A stretch of 64,000 nucleotides of DNA. Source: Oscillospiraceae bacterium. GTDB taxonomy: Bacteria; Bacillota; Clostridia; Oscillospirales; Oscillospiraceae. Where the stretch lies: NCBI GenBank assembly GCA_015067635.1, contig SVMA01000003.1, positions 1 through 64,000 on the forward strand, read 5' to 3'. Numbering within the stretch: the stretch's first letter is position 1; each line of letters starts with the position of its first letter. Made by a program: the position numbers and the translations under genes. The notes under the pieces were generated by a model. It was not told the origin of the DNA. It ran no database searches and saw only the letters and a list, made by a program, of their open reading frames with translations. Shown one piece after another: positions 44,522 to 52,937 of this stretch.

Positions 44522-45373
44522 AGGTTTGGCAATAAATACTTGTGGATAATTTTCCTTCAGCATTCCGCAGATAACTGCCGCATATTCAAATTCCGGCACA
44601 ATGGAAAAAACCGCTGAACCGGAGCCTGTCATCTGCTGTCCGATGGAACCGTAGGAATTAAAAATGGATTTGATATAGTTGAGTTCCAAATGATCAGCAG
44701 TAACCACAGGGTCAAATACATTGTAAAGATTCCGTGCAATTTCTGCCAGGTCACCTCTCAGAATGGCAGTTTCCATGAGCTGATGCTCCGGATGCTTGCC
44801 GATGGGCTGTTCGTCCAGCTTGGCATAAAGGGCAGGTGTCGATGCGGAAAACTCCGGCTTACAAATCACGAAAACGCAGTCCGGCATATTGGGAAGCTTG
44901 CGCAATTTTTCTCCACGCCCTTCCACGACAGCTGTTCCGCCAATAACACAGAACGGCACGTCGCTTCCCACAAGACCTCCCAACTCTGCCAGTGCCGCAA
45001 TGGAAAGGGGTGCGCCATAATGGCGATTCAGCGCCCGCAAAACCGCAGCGGCATCTGCACTGCCGCCGCCCAAGCCCGCCTCACTGGGAATGCGTTTCGT
45101 GATACGGATCTCCAAACCGTCGGGGTCCTTCCCCACGGTGTCCAAATAGACACGTGCTGCCTTCCATGCCAGATTTCTTTCGTCACAGGGAATGCCTTCT
45201 TTATCACAATGCAAACACCAGGGCTTTCCGGTATCAATATCGATTTCGATGTCATCGCGAATGGAAACCGTTTGCATCACGCTTTTCAAATCATGATATC
45301 CATCCGGTCTTTTTCCAAGAACATCCAATGTCAGATTTACCTTGGCATAGGCGCCTTCATAAAGGGTAGTCAT
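44510..45373 (-). CDS. ispE: 4-diphosphocytidyl-2-C-methyl-D-erythritol kinase
   Basis: Fourth step of the MEP pathway, a GHMP kinase. The 287-residue enzyme starts AYAKVNLTLDVLGKRPDGYHDL, has the ATP-binding SEAGLGGGSADAAAVLRALN (near 95-114) and the C-terminal MTGSGSAVFSI loop. AGAGAGGTAATTCT precedes the ATG. It is transcribed alone from a near-consensus promoter, ahead of spoIIR. Confidence 0.96.
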   Translation of the reverse strand: MTTLYEGAYAKVNLTLDVLGKRPDGYHDLKSVMQTVSIRDDIEIDIDTGKPWCLHCDKEGIPCDERNLAWKAARVYLDTVGKDPDGLEIRITKRIPSEAGLGGGSADAAAVLRALNRHYGAPLSIAALAELGGLVGSDVPFCVIGGTAVVEGRGEKLRKLPNMPDCVFVICKPEFSASTPALYAKLDEQPIGKHPEHQLMETAILRGDLAEIARNLYNVFDPVVTADHLELNYIKSIFNSYGSIGQQMTGSGSAVFSIVPEFEYAAVICGMLKENYPQVFIAKPVFF

Positions 45374-45399
45374 AGAATTACCTCTCTTATTTTTTTATT

Positions 45400-45428
45400 A
45401 TTATAGCCCAAAGAATACTTTTTTGCAA
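45400..45428 (-). promoter_or_regulatory. Promoter of ispE
   Basis: Minus strand TTGCAA (45423-45428), 17 bases, TATAAT (45400-45405), about 27 bases before the ATG. Confidence 0.87.
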
Positions 45429-45430
45429 GG

Positions 45431-45447
45431 GCATGAATATTTCATGC
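45431..45447. promoter_or_regulatory. Palindrome between ispE and the DUF378 gene
   Basis: GCATGAA and TTCATGC are separated by three bases in the divergent region, just upstream of the ispE -35. It has the shape of an operator for a dimeric regulator, but no regulator is known. Confidence 0.35.
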
Positions 45448-45497
45448 AATTGCGGGAATTCTATGGACAGCCACAAAAGGAATGGAGGTAAAACATA

Positions 45498-45701
45498 ATG
45501 GATACGTTAGCATTGATCCTCTCGATTATCGGCAGTCTGAACTGGGGCTTAATCGGCATTTTCCAGTTTGACCTTGTCGCATGGCTGTTTGGCGGACAGG
45601 ATGCCATTATCAGCCGCATTATTTATACTCTGGTGGGACTGGCAGGTCTTTGGTGTATTACTCTGCTGTTCCGCAAGGGACAACACGCAGACCGTGAATA
45701 A
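45498..45701 (+). CDS. DUF378 family membrane protein
   Basis: A 67-residue protein with two membrane helices and the family motif LNWGLIGIFQFDLVAWLFG. DUF378 proteins (YuzA-like) are of unknown function. GGAGG lies eight or nine bases before the ATG. No terminator is seen after it; a palindromic repeat begins 70 bases later. Confidence 0.9.
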   Translation: MDTLALILSIIGSLNWGLIGIFQFDLVAWLFGGQDAIISRIIYTLVGLAGLWCITLLFRKGQHADRE

Positions 45702-45770
45702 ATCATAACCACCGGCCGTGCGGTGGTATGCACAGGGCCTACCACCGCAGATGCGGCAAGGTACGCACCG

Positions 45771-45893
45771 AAGGCCCCCTTTACACAAGGGGGCTGTCAC
45801 CGCATTGCGGTGACTGGGGGATTGTCACTATGAGAACAACCCCTCCGAGCAAAATCAAAGATTTTGCTCACCTTCCCTTACACAGGGGAGGCT
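45771..45893. repeat. MITE-like palindromic repeat
   Basis: A 123-bp element with imperfect inverted ends (AAGGCCCCCTTTACACA at the left; the right end read in reverse begins AAGCCTCCCCTGTGTAA). Inside are three hairpins: CCCCC/GGGGG, CACCGC/GCGGTG and the 10-bp GAGCAAAATC/GATTTTGCTC. I recall very similar short elements scattered in Oscillospiraceae genomes. It encodes nothing. The rest of 45702-45966 shows only another short CACCG/CGGTG hairpin. Confidence 0.7.
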
Positions 45894-45965
45894 TATCGCT
45901 GCGGTGGGAATGGACATAGCTAAAGCTTTTGGGAACCATCAGCAGTGCTGGTGTTTCTCTCTTAC

Positions 45966-45998
45966 AAAAAATGGCAGCACCGTGGGTGCTGCCATTTT
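45966..45998 (-). terminator. Terminator of the zinc-ribbon/Ig-like gene
   Basis: AAAATGGCAGCACC and its complement form a 14-bp stem with a 3-base loop and are followed on the minus strand by TTGTAAG after four T residues of the stem. It lies just after the gene ending at 46001. Confidence 0.87.
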
Positions 45999-46000
45999 AC

Positions 46001-47251
46001 TTATGCTGCTTTTACATAAATCTGACAGGAATAGGTAATTCCCTCGTACTCTGTGGAAACAATAACCTTTGTCAGCGAGGATACCTCACCTCCGGTGATC
46101 TTTCCATCATTGATCTCAACAATTCCTTCCTTATCTGCAGTCCATTCAACATTCTGTGCCTTTGCACCGTTTTCATCCTTCAACGACAGGAAGAAGCTTT
46201 CTCCCTTCGCAATGGTTACATCTGTATGGCTGATGGTGTACGGTGCATCCTCAACAAATTCCGGTGCATCATAAGGTGCGATCACTCGGCAGGTGGCTGT
46301 ATGGATGCCGATGGTTGCCGTAACGGTAGCAACACCCTTACCGGTATGCGTCACCCGACCGTTTTCCACCGTTACCACCGCAGGATCGGAAGTTGTCCAG
46401 GTGATGTCGGATGCCTTGACTCCCAATGTTTCCTTGTAAAGCAGATGAGTGCCGCCCTTTGCAATGGTGATCTCACCGCTATCCTTGTAGGTGATGAGCT
46501 TCAGCGTGAAACCGTCCGGCACAGTTACTGTGGGCTGCGTCGGCTGATCGTTCTGAGGCGGTGTACCAAAGGAACAGGCAACTTTACATTCTACTGTAAC
46601 ATTTCCGCAGGTGGCAACGATCGTAGTTTCTCCGTAGCCAACGCCCGTAATCATGGCGTACAAACCATCCTGTTCAACCGTGGCGACCTCAGGATTGGTA
46701 GAGGTGAATGTAAGCTGATCCGAGGTATTCTGAGGAGTAAGCATTGCAGAAATCTGGAACAACTCATTCTCAGTGCTCAGTGCCACTACCTTACTGCTCA
46801 GCTTAATTTCCGTACAGGGAACAGCCGTGCCATTGGACGGATCCTGCTCATCGCCGGAGGGTGTCACCTGACTGGTGCCGCCGGAATTGGACGCACCGCC
46901 GTTGCCGGTGAAAAATACCTTGATTGTTATGTATCCCACCAGTGCAATAATTGCAACCAAAAGTACTGCTACCACAGCAACCAGGGCAACATTATTCTTC
47001 TGCGGCTCTGTTTGGCGGTTGCGGTTGCTGCGAACCTCTGCCGGCGCGGTGCGGGCAGTACGCCTGGTATTGTTCTGAGCAAAGCGCCCACCCTTGGGAC
47101 GGGAATCGGCAGCAGGCTTTTGCTGAACAGGAAATGTCTCCTCAGTCATTACCGGTTGGGCATCCGGTGCTTTTGCACAACCGCAAATGGGACAATTTGT
47201 CGAAGTTTCAGGAAAGGAAGTTCCGCAAACATCACAAATAATTTTACTCAT
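46001..47251 (-). CDS. Zinc-ribbon, single-pass membrane protein with bacterial Ig-like (BIG2) domains
   Basis: A 416-residue protein. A cytoplasmic zinc ribbon at the N-terminus (C6-x2-C9, C20-x2-C23), a basic linker and one membrane helix (about 88-110) are followed outside by a Gly/Ser/Thr linker and three Ig-like modules, with typical BIG2 phrases (TSTNPEVATVEQDG, TTSDPAVVTVENGRVTHTGKGVATVTAT, WTADKEGIVEINDGKITGG). Function is unknown; probably an envelope protein. GGAGG stands seven bases before the ATG at 47251. It is divergent from the pseudokinase gene, which has a comparable layout. Confidence 0.85.
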   Translation of the reverse strand: MSKIICDVCGTSFPETSTNCPICGCAKAPDAQPVMTEETFPVQQKPAADSRPKGGRFAQNNTRRTARTAPAEVRSNRNRQTEPQKNNVALVAVVAVLLVAIIALVGYITIKVFFTGNGGASNSGGTSQVTPSGDEQDPSNGTAVPCTEIKLSSKVVALSTENELFQISAMLTPQNTSDQLTFTSTNPEVATVEQDGLYAMITGVGYGETTIVATCGNVTVECKVACSFGTPPQNDQPTQPTVTVPDGFTLKLITYKDSGEITIAKGGTHLLYKETLGVKASDITWTTSDPAVVTVENGRVTHTGKGVATVTATIGIHTATCRVIAPYDAPEFVEDAPYTISHTDVTIAKGESFFLSLKDENGAKAQNVEWTADKEGIVEINDGKITGGEVSSLTKVIVSTEYEGITYSCQIYVKAA

Positions 47252-47300
47252 AAAATAACCTCCAGTCCGGACCGGAAGGAATCCGGCCTCAGTTTTTGTC

Positions 47301-47329
47301 ATTATATCACAAGTGCGCCACGATTGCAA
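47301..47329 (-). promoter_or_regulatory. Promoter of the zinc-ribbon/Ig-like gene
   Basis: Minus strand TTGCAA (47324-47329), 17 bases including an extended TGA, TATAAT (47301-47306), about 50 bases before the ATG. Confidence 0.85.
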
Positions 47330-47414
47330 GTGCGCAAAAGACATAGCATTTGCAAAGAACACAGGTTTTGTCAAAAAACGGTGAGCTTTTTCCGGAAAAT
47401 CCTGAGAAATATTG

Positions 47415-47443
47415 TTGCTTTTTTAGCGAAGATAAATTAAAAT
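47415..47443 (+). promoter_or_regulatory. Possible promoter of the pseudokinase gene
   Basis: TTGCTT (47415-47420), 17 bases, TAAAAT (47438-47443), 40 bases before the TTG start. AT-rich surroundings make the exact choice uncertain. Confidence 0.45.
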
Positions 47444-47482
47444 ATAAATATTCGTAACGTTCATAGAAAAGAGGCGATTAAA

Positions 47483-50482
47483 TTGTCAGAACCACAATTG
47501 ATTTCTCCGTTGTTGGATGGCTTTGTCATGGGAGACCCCATCAGCAATCATGATGGCGTCCAATCCTGCCCCGCAATGCATCTGGAATCAGAACAAAAAT
47601 ATATTGTGAAGATTATCTCTGTGCCTGCATCTCAGTCCAAAATGGATGCACTTTTGCTTGCCGGTGCCTTTACCGACCGGGAGTCCGCCCTCACCTACTT
47701 TAAGGATTTGGCAGACGGGGTCACAGAAGAAGCGGAGCTTCTGCAAAAGCTTTCCCGGTTTGAGGGCTTTGTCTCCTTTGAAAATTGGCAGAATGTTCCC
47801 ATGGAGAATGATGATACCGGATTTGATATCTATCTGCTCAGCGCCTATCGGCCCACGCTGGACGGTGTGCTCCGGGCAAATGAAATGACACATCTGGGCG
47901 CCATCAACCTGGGTCTTGACCTGTGTGCTGCCCTGTCCGTATCCCGTCGGTTTGGTTATCTGTACGCCAATTTGCAGCCTTCCAATATTTACATCTGCAA
48001 CGAACGGGAGTTCCGTATCGGTGACCTGGGCTTTTTGAGTCTCTCTTCTCTACCTTATGCATCTCTTCCGGACAAGTATCACAGCAAATATACCCCACCG
48101 GAGATTTGCGATGCCTATTCCGCACTGAACGAAACAATGGATACCTATGCGGTGGGCTTAATTCTGTATCAAGCGTTTAACGACGGTCAGTTGCCTCCCG
48201 CGGGTATTGCCCTGGAAGCTCCTCGTCATGCCGATCCACAGCTGTCACAGATCATCATGAAAGCCTGTGCTATGGATCCGGAAGAGCGCTGGCAGGATCC
48301 TGTACAAATGGGTCAGGCTTTGGCCGGTTATCTTCAAACCAATACCGTCAATGATACTCCTATCGCTCCCCTTCCCGTCAACGAGGATGAGCCTGAGGAA
48401 GTTGAGGAAATTACCCAAGAGGATACCCAGCCTACTACCGAGGACATTCTCGCTGAGGTTGATGAGGCCTTAGAGGTCGCGCCGCCTCTGATTCCGACAG
48501 TTTCTTCCGAGGAGACGGAAGAAACGCCTCAGGAGGAAGCTGCAGTAGAAGAAGCCCCTGTTGCTGAAGAACCGGTCGTATCCGAATCTGATGCAGATGC
48601 ACAGGACGAAATTGTCTCCCCGGATACACCGGAGGAAGCGGCACCCGAGGAAACTTCTGAAGAGCCTGCGGTGGCTGAAGAGTCCGCCGAAGCTGAGGAA
48701 TCGGACGAAACTCAGGAAATCCTTGCGCAGGCAGATGATCTGATCGCTCATCAGCTCCCGGACCCCGTGGTCGCACCGGAGCCCATTGAGGTCACACTTC
48801 CCGTGGTGGAGGCAGACGCACCTGAAGAGGAAAACCCCGATGAGGATGCACCTGAGGAACCCGTTGCGGATGCAGCTGCAGAAGAAACCGCTATCGCGGA
48901 AGAAGCTCCGGAAGATGGGGGAACCGACGAGGAAGAACCTGCATCCCTTCCCCAAAAGACTAAAAAACGTCTCATTCGCTATATCATTGCCGCATCCATT
49001 TTGATCCTGCTGATCGTCGGCGGCATTCTCTTTTATCAGCATTACTATCTGCAAACCGTCCACGATATTACTTTGAGTGGCTCTGAGGACAGACTGACCG
49101 TAACACTGACCACCACTATCGCTGACGAGAAGCTTACAGTGCGTTGCGTGGACACCCACGGAAATCCCTTGACACAGCAAGTAGTAGACGGTGTTGCCAC
49201 CTTTGAAGGGCTGAAGCCGGGTACTTCCTACAAAATCGAAGTACGAATTAGCGGCTTCCATCAACTGGTCGGCAAAACCTCAGAAGACTATACAACTGCT
49301 GCACCTACCACAATCAGCGGTTTCTATGCCGCCACCGGTCACGAAGAGGGTTCTGTGATTCTCAGCTTCAATGTACAGTATCCCTCTAACGTTAATAAAA
49401 CCCAATGGACCGTTTCTTACAGTGCTGAGGGTGAAGAAGAGAAATCCGTGACCTTTAATGACCACATTGTCACCATCAACGGCTTGACTTTGGGTAAGGA
49501 ATATACGTTCCGTCTGAAGCCTGTACATGAATTGTACCTTTCCGGAACAGATACAATTACCTATGTGCCCGGCAAGCTCATCTATGCAGAGGACTTGCAG
49601 ATTGTTGAGCTTTCCAATCAACAACTTACCGTTTCCTGGGTCACCCCTGAGAGCGTGAATGTTCCGAAATGGTTGATACGCTGTTACAGTGAACAAGCCG
49701 GCTACGATAAGACTTTGCACACGCAAGACAATACCATCACCTTTGATGGCATTGATTCCAGCTTTGGCTATTCTGTTGAAGTGATCGCTGAAGGCATGAC
49801 CTTAGGCATCCGCACTTATCTGAGCGCCAATGCAATTCAAATTACCAACGTTGAGACCGATGTTTCCAACTTGAACCATTTGTCTGTAAAATGGAGCTTT
49901 AACGGAAAAGCACCCGCAGACGGCTGGCTGTTGCTGTACACCATTGACGACAGCACCGAACAGCAGGTAATCACCTGTACAGGGCCCCAGGGGGTCATTA
50001 CCCCCCTGATACCCGGTGCCAAATATCAGATAAGCATCCAGGTTACTGACGGTACCACCGCCTTTGGTGGGGATCTGGAATTTACGGCACCTGCTCCTAC
50101 GATTTTCAACGGCTATGGCGTTGAGGCAGAGGATATTGATTTTTCCATGTGCGAAACCCCTGGGGTTTCCAACTGGGACCGTTATGACGTAAAGAAATAC
50201 ACAACGTCCTTCGCTCCCGGCAAAAGCGCTTCCTTTGTGATGCACCTGACAAAGAGCACCACCGAGAAAAAAGACAATGTGGTGACACTCTATGTCATCC
50301 GTGACGCAGAAGGAAAGATCGTAAGCAGCAAGTACGAAAGCAGAACATGGGATGATATGTGGCTGAACCGCTACGGTAAATTGACCATACCGGTCATGCC
50401 GGAAGAAGCCGGAGAATACACCGTGTCCGTTTACTTCAACGGTGCCGCTGTTACCAAGCAAAGCTTTGAAATCGTTGCATAA
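47483..50482 (+). CDS. Membrane pseudokinase with extracellular fibronectin-like repeats
   Basis: A 999-residue protein. Residues about 15-275 form a Ser/Thr kinase-like fold, but the catalytic loop reads YANLQPSN instead of HRDLKPxN (near 160), so the HRD aspartate and the following lysine are lost; DLG (near 180) and PPE remain, and KYIVK may hold the ATP lysine. An acidic Pro/Glu-rich linker (about 290-490), one membrane helix (about 496-518) and four or five fibronectin-type-III-like modules follow. It therefore probably senses or scaffolds rather than phosphorylates. The start is a TTG eight bases after GAGG; no ATG fits as well. Confidence 0.82.
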   Translation: MSEPQLISPLLDGFVMGDPISNHDGVQSCPAMHLESEQKYIVKIISVPASQSKMDALLLAGAFTDRESALTYFKDLADGVTEEAELLQKLSRFEGFVSFENWQNVPMENDDTGFDIYLLSAYRPTLDGVLRANEMTHLGAINLGLDLCAALSVSRRFGYLYANLQPSNIYICNEREFRIGDLGFLSLSSLPYASLPDKYHSKYTPPEICDAYSALNETMDTYAVGLILYQAFNDGQLPPAGIALEAPRHADPQLSQIIMKACAMDPEERWQDPVQMGQALAGYLQTNTVNDTPIAPLPVNEDEPEEVEEITQEDTQPTTEDILAEVDEALEVAPPLIPTVSSEETEETPQEEAAVEEAPVAEEPVVSESDADAQDEIVSPDTPEEAAPEETSEEPAVAEESAEAEESDETQEILAQADDLIAHQLPDPVVAPEPIEVTLPVVEADAPEEENPDEDAPEEPVADAAAEETAIAEEAPEDGGTDEEEPASLPQKTKKRLIRYIIAASILILLIVGGILFYQHYYLQTVHDITLSGSEDRLTVTLTTTIADEKLTVRCVDTHGNPLTQQVVDGVATFEGLKPGTSYKIEVRISGFHQLVGKTSEDYTTAAPTTISGFYAATGHEEGSVILSFNVQYPSNVNKTQWTVSYSAEGEEEKSVTFNDHIVTINGLTLGKEYTFRLKPVHELYLSGTDTITYVPGKLIYAEDLQIVELSNQQLTVSWVTPESVNVPKWLIRCYSEQAGYDKTLHTQDNTITFDGIDSSFGYSVEVIAEGMTLGIRTYLSANAIQITNVETDVSNLNHLSVKWSFNGKAPADGWLLLYTIDDSTEQQVITCTGPQGVITPLIPGAKYQISIQVTDGTTAFGGDLEFTAPAPTIFNGYGVEAEDIDFSMCETPGVSNWDRYDVKKYTTSFAPGKSASFVMHLTKSTTEKKDNVVTLYVIRDAEGKIVSSKYESRTWDDMWLNRYGKLTIPVMPEEAGEYTVSVYFNGAAVTKQSFEIVA

Positions 50483-50487
50483 AATTA

Positions 50488-50526
50488 TTCCCGCTGCATT
50501 CTCAGGAATGCAGCGGGAAATTCTTA
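50488..50526. terminator. Bidirectional terminator
   Basis: TTCCCGCTGCATTC and GAATGCAGCGGGAA form a 14-bp stem with a TCAG loop. T-rich sequence follows on both strands, serving the pseudokinase gene and the convergent transporter gene ending at 50524. Confidence 0.87.
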
Positions 50527-51741
50527 TTCTTTTTCTTCTTTTTTCCGTTTTAGTTTCTCTCTTTTGAGATCCGGCGGCTGATCCTGCAGCTTTTCTTTTA
50601 CGATTTGCTTCTTTTCCAGTCTCTTGCCGATAAATTCCCGGGTAAGGGAATAACAAACGGATGCCAACGGAATCATCACCAACATACCGCTGATGCCCAT
50701 TAAGTTACCGCCAACGACAACCGCTACCAAAACCCACATGCCGGGCAATCCGATGGAATTGCCAACCACTCTGGGATAAATCAGATTCCCTTCTATCTGC
50801 TGCAACACCAGGAACAATACAACAAACCAGAATGCCATAACAGGACTCTCCACCAAAATGAAAAACGCACCGATAAAGCATCCGACAAAGGCACCCACAA
50901 TGGGAACCAGTGCCGTAAATGCGATAATCACACTGATAAGCGCTGCATAGGGCATTCCGAAAATCGGCATTGTAACCGCAAACATAGCTCCTAAAATCAC
51001 AGCCTCCAGACACTGACCGGAAATAAATTTGGAAAAAGTGCTGTTGGACATACGACAGACACGGATAACCTGATCGGAAATGTGCTCAGGCAACAGAGCG
51101 TAAAGCAGTCTTCTGCCCTGTCGCGCCAAAATCTCTTTTCTCATCAGGCAGTAGAATGCAAAGAACACACTCATAACTGCATCAAAAATACCGTTGCCGA
51201 TGTTGACCACAGTCGAAAATGCCGCATCCACCACACTACCAAAGCTACCGGATAGTGTAGATGCCATATTCTGAATCAAAGCACCCCAATTCCAGACGTT
51301 AACATCCGTATACTTCCCCAGCATTTCCTTCAGTTGCGGATTGGCTTCCAAAAAAGAAACGACCTTGGCTTGGAATCCGTTCATAAATGCCGGCAGCTGC
51401 TTACCGAGGGATTCAACGGTCTTTCCCAACTGGGGAATCAGCAGGTAGAAAATTCCGAAAAGAATCAGCAAAAGCGCAAGAATGGTAAGAACCAAAGCAA
51501 TCGAACGCCGCAAGGCGATACTTTTCAGCTTCTTGATTTTCTTTAAGAGATTCTCAAATGCTCTCATGGGCACATTCAGAATAAAAGCGATTGCTGCGCC
51601 CAGAATTAAGGGTGATATCAGACCAATGACACCGCGCACAAAGCCAAACAGCTGATTGGTCTCATGGAGCAGCCAATAAATGACAATGCAGATCACCGTG
51701 CCGATAAATATTTTACGTAAGGTGGATTTTTTTATTTCCAT
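50524..51741 (-). CDS. AI-2E family transporter (YtvI/YdbI-like permease)
   Basis: A 405-residue polytopic membrane protein of the AI-2E/PerM family, with about eight helices and the signature ...IAFTALVPIVGAFVG...LQQIEGNLIYPRVVGNSIGLPGMWVLVAVVVGG. Members export autoinducer-2 or act as Na+/H+ antiporters; the substrate here cannot be told. The C-terminus is a long lysine/glutamate tail. GGAGGG precedes the ATG at 51741. Confidence 0.9.
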   Translation of the reverse strand: MEIKKSTLRKIFIGTVICIVIYWLLHETNQLFGFVRGVIGLISPLILGAAIAFILNVPMRAFENLLKKIKKLKSIALRRSIALVLTILALLLILFGIFYLLIPQLGKTVESLGKQLPAFMNGFQAKVVSFLEANPQLKEMLGKYTDVNVWNWGALIQNMASTLSGSFGSVVDAAFSTVVNIGNGIFDAVMSVFFAFYCLMRKEILARQGRRLLYALLPEHISDQVIRVCRMSNSTFSKFISGQCLEAVILGAMFAVTMPIFGMPYAALISVIIAFTALVPIVGAFVGCFIGAFFILVESPVMAFWFVVLFLVLQQIEGNLIYPRVVGNSIGLPGMWVLVAVVVGGNLMGISGMLVMIPLASVCYSLTREFIGKRLEKKQIVKEKLQDQPPDLKREKLKRKKEEKE

Positions 51742-51762
51742 ATTTATCCCTCCAATGGGGAT

Positions 51763-51791
51763 ATTATACTCCCTTCCATTTAAAATTTCTA
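51763..51791 (-). promoter_or_regulatory. Possible promoter of the AI-2E-type transporter
   Basis: Minus strand TAGAAA (51786-51791), 17 bases, TATAAT (51763-51768). The -10 is perfect; the -35 is weak. Confidence 0.45.
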
Positions 51792-51850
51792 TAGCTTTTT
51801 CGTAAATTCTTGGATTTTTATTAATTAATTTGCATAATCTTCTCCTGTGC

Positions 51851-51879
51851 GCATATCTCTCCCACATTTTGCATAGATT
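51851..51879 (+). promoter_or_regulatory. SigE-type promoter of spoIIID
   Basis: GCATATC (51851-51857), 14 bases, CATAGATT (51872-51879) fits the SigE consensus in six of seven and six of eight positions. It lies 33 bases before the ATG. SigE control of spoIIID is established in B. subtilis. Confidence 0.67.
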
Positions 51880-51912
51880 TTCATGGCAGCACACAGCATC
51901 GGAGGGGAGATT

Positions 51913-52161
51913 ATGCCTGACACCATGGAAGAACGGGCCTGCGAATTGGCTGTGTACATGATCGAAACCGGCGCCACCGTCCGTGCGGCGGCAAAACATT
52001 TTGGCATATCAAAATCCACTGTTCACAAGGATATATCGCAACGACTGCCGCAATACAACCGTTCTCTCTACGAACAGGTGCGGCAGGTTTTGGATGTAAA
52101 CAAACAGGAGCGCCATATCCGCGGCGGTATGGCAACGCAACGAAAATATAAGAAGGCATAA
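51913..52161 (+). CDS. spoIIID: Sporulation transcription factor SpoIIID
   Basis: DNA-binding regulator that switches the mother cell from early SigE genes towards SigK genes. The 82-residue protein has the helix-turn-helix GATVRAAAKHFGISKSTVHKD, then RLPQYNRSLYEQVRQVLD and the basic tail RHIRGGMATQRKYKK, matching the B. subtilis protein closely. GGAGGGG precedes the ATG at 51913. Confidence 0.97.
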   Translation: MPDTMEERACELAVYMIETGATVRAAAKHFGISKSTVHKDISQRLPQYNRSLYEQVRQVLDVNKQERHIRGGMATQRKYKKA

Positions 52162-52164
52162 GGG

Positions 52165-52203
52165 AAGCCTGCTGCGTCAGCAGCAGGCTTTCTCTTTCTT
52201 TTT
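52165..52203 (+). terminator. Terminator of spoIIID
   Basis: AAGCCTGCTG and CAGCAGGCTT form a 10-bp stem with a 6-base loop and are followed by TCTCTTTCTTTTTT, which reaches the end of the convergent 52-aa gene. Confidence 0.87.
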
Positions 52204-52361
52204 TACAAATCATCCGCATCCTGTACCGGTGTGTCCAAAAGCTCACTGGGAACGCCGGTATAGCTTCCCATCGGATCCGTCATGATCATCCCCAGCATGT
52301 CAAATTTATCCCGTGTCAACGGAAAATGGGGAATATTATCTTCTTTCTTATTGTGCTTCAT
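52203..52361 (-). CDS. Conserved 52-residue protein of unknown function
   Basis: A small acidic soluble protein: MKHNKKEDNIPHFPLTRDKF followed by DMLGMIMTDPMGSYTGVP and ending PVQDADDL. I recognise the phrase DPxGSYTGVP...PVQDADDL from many Clostridial genomes but no function is known. AGGAGGAG stands seven bases before the ATG at 52361. The gene is divergent from rlmH and their control regions overlap. Confidence 0.78.
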   Translation of the reverse strand: MKHNKKEDNIPHFPLTRDKFDMLGMIMTDPMGSYTGVPSELLDTPVQDADDL

Positions 52362-52373
52362 ACATACTCCTCC

Positions 52374-52402
52374 TTGTGCATATCTGTTTCCTGTGTTATA
52401 AT
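52374..52402 (+). promoter_or_regulatory. Promoter of rlmH
   Basis: TTGTGC (52374-52379), 17 bases, TATAAT (52397-52402), 20 bases before the ATG. The -35 lies inside the ribosome binding region of the divergent 52-aa gene. Confidence 0.72.
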
Positions 52403-52422
52403 ACCCAAAAAGGAGGAGTTCT

Positions 52423-52905
52423 ATGTTTGACATCACCTTGATTGCAATGGGCAAGCTTAAGGAAAAATTCTATCTTTCCGCGGCTGACGAGTACTGCAAG
52501 CGCCTCAAAGGCTATTGCAATTTTCAAATATTGGAATTACCGGAATACCGTCTGCCCGAGAATCCCTCTCCTGCAGAAATCTCGGCAGGACTGGAAAAAG
52601 AAGCAGAGTTAATTCTAGCGAAAATTCCAAAAGGCGCATGGCTCTGCACACTCACTCCGGAAGGCAAAATCCTTTCCAGTGAGGATTTTGCGGAAAAGCT
52701 GAAGGAAATCAAGCTGTCCGGAAAAAGCAACGCCTGTTTTCTCATCGGTTCCTCCTTTGGCATTGCGCCCAGAATTAAGGAGCGTGCCGATTTCAAACTG
52801 TCCATGGGACCCATGACCTTTCCCCACCATCTGGCACGTATTATGGTTTTGGAGCAGCTCTATCGGGCAGAATCCATCCAGGCCGGCAGCAAGTATCACA
52901 AATAG
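52423..52905 (+). CDS. rlmH: 23S rRNA (pseudouridine1915-N3)-methyltransferase
   Basis: Methylates pseudouridine 1915 of helix 69. The 160-residue SPOUT protein starts ITLIAMGKLKEKFYLSAADEYCKRL, has the SAM-binding knot FLIGSSFGIAPRIKERAD and SMGPMTFPHHLARIMVLEQLYRA, and ends in the usual basic YHK. AAGGAGGAG precedes the ATG. Confidence 0.97.
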   Translation: MFDITLIAMGKLKEKFYLSAADEYCKRLKGYCNFQILELPEYRLPENPSPAEISAGLEKEAELILAKIPKGAWLCTLTPEGKILSSEDFAEKLKEIKLSGKSNACFLIGSSFGIAPRIKERADFKLSMGPMTFPHHLARIMVLEQLYRAESIQAGSKYHK

Positions 52906-52936
52906 AAAGAGCACCGCTTAGGCGGTGCTCTTTTTT
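52906..52936. terminator. Bidirectional terminator
   Basis: AAAGAGCACCGC and GCGGTGCTCTTT form a 12-bp stem with a TTAG loop; T-runs follow on both strands. Serves rlmH and the convergent nucleoside kinase gene. Confidence 0.9.
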
Positions 52937-52937
52937 A

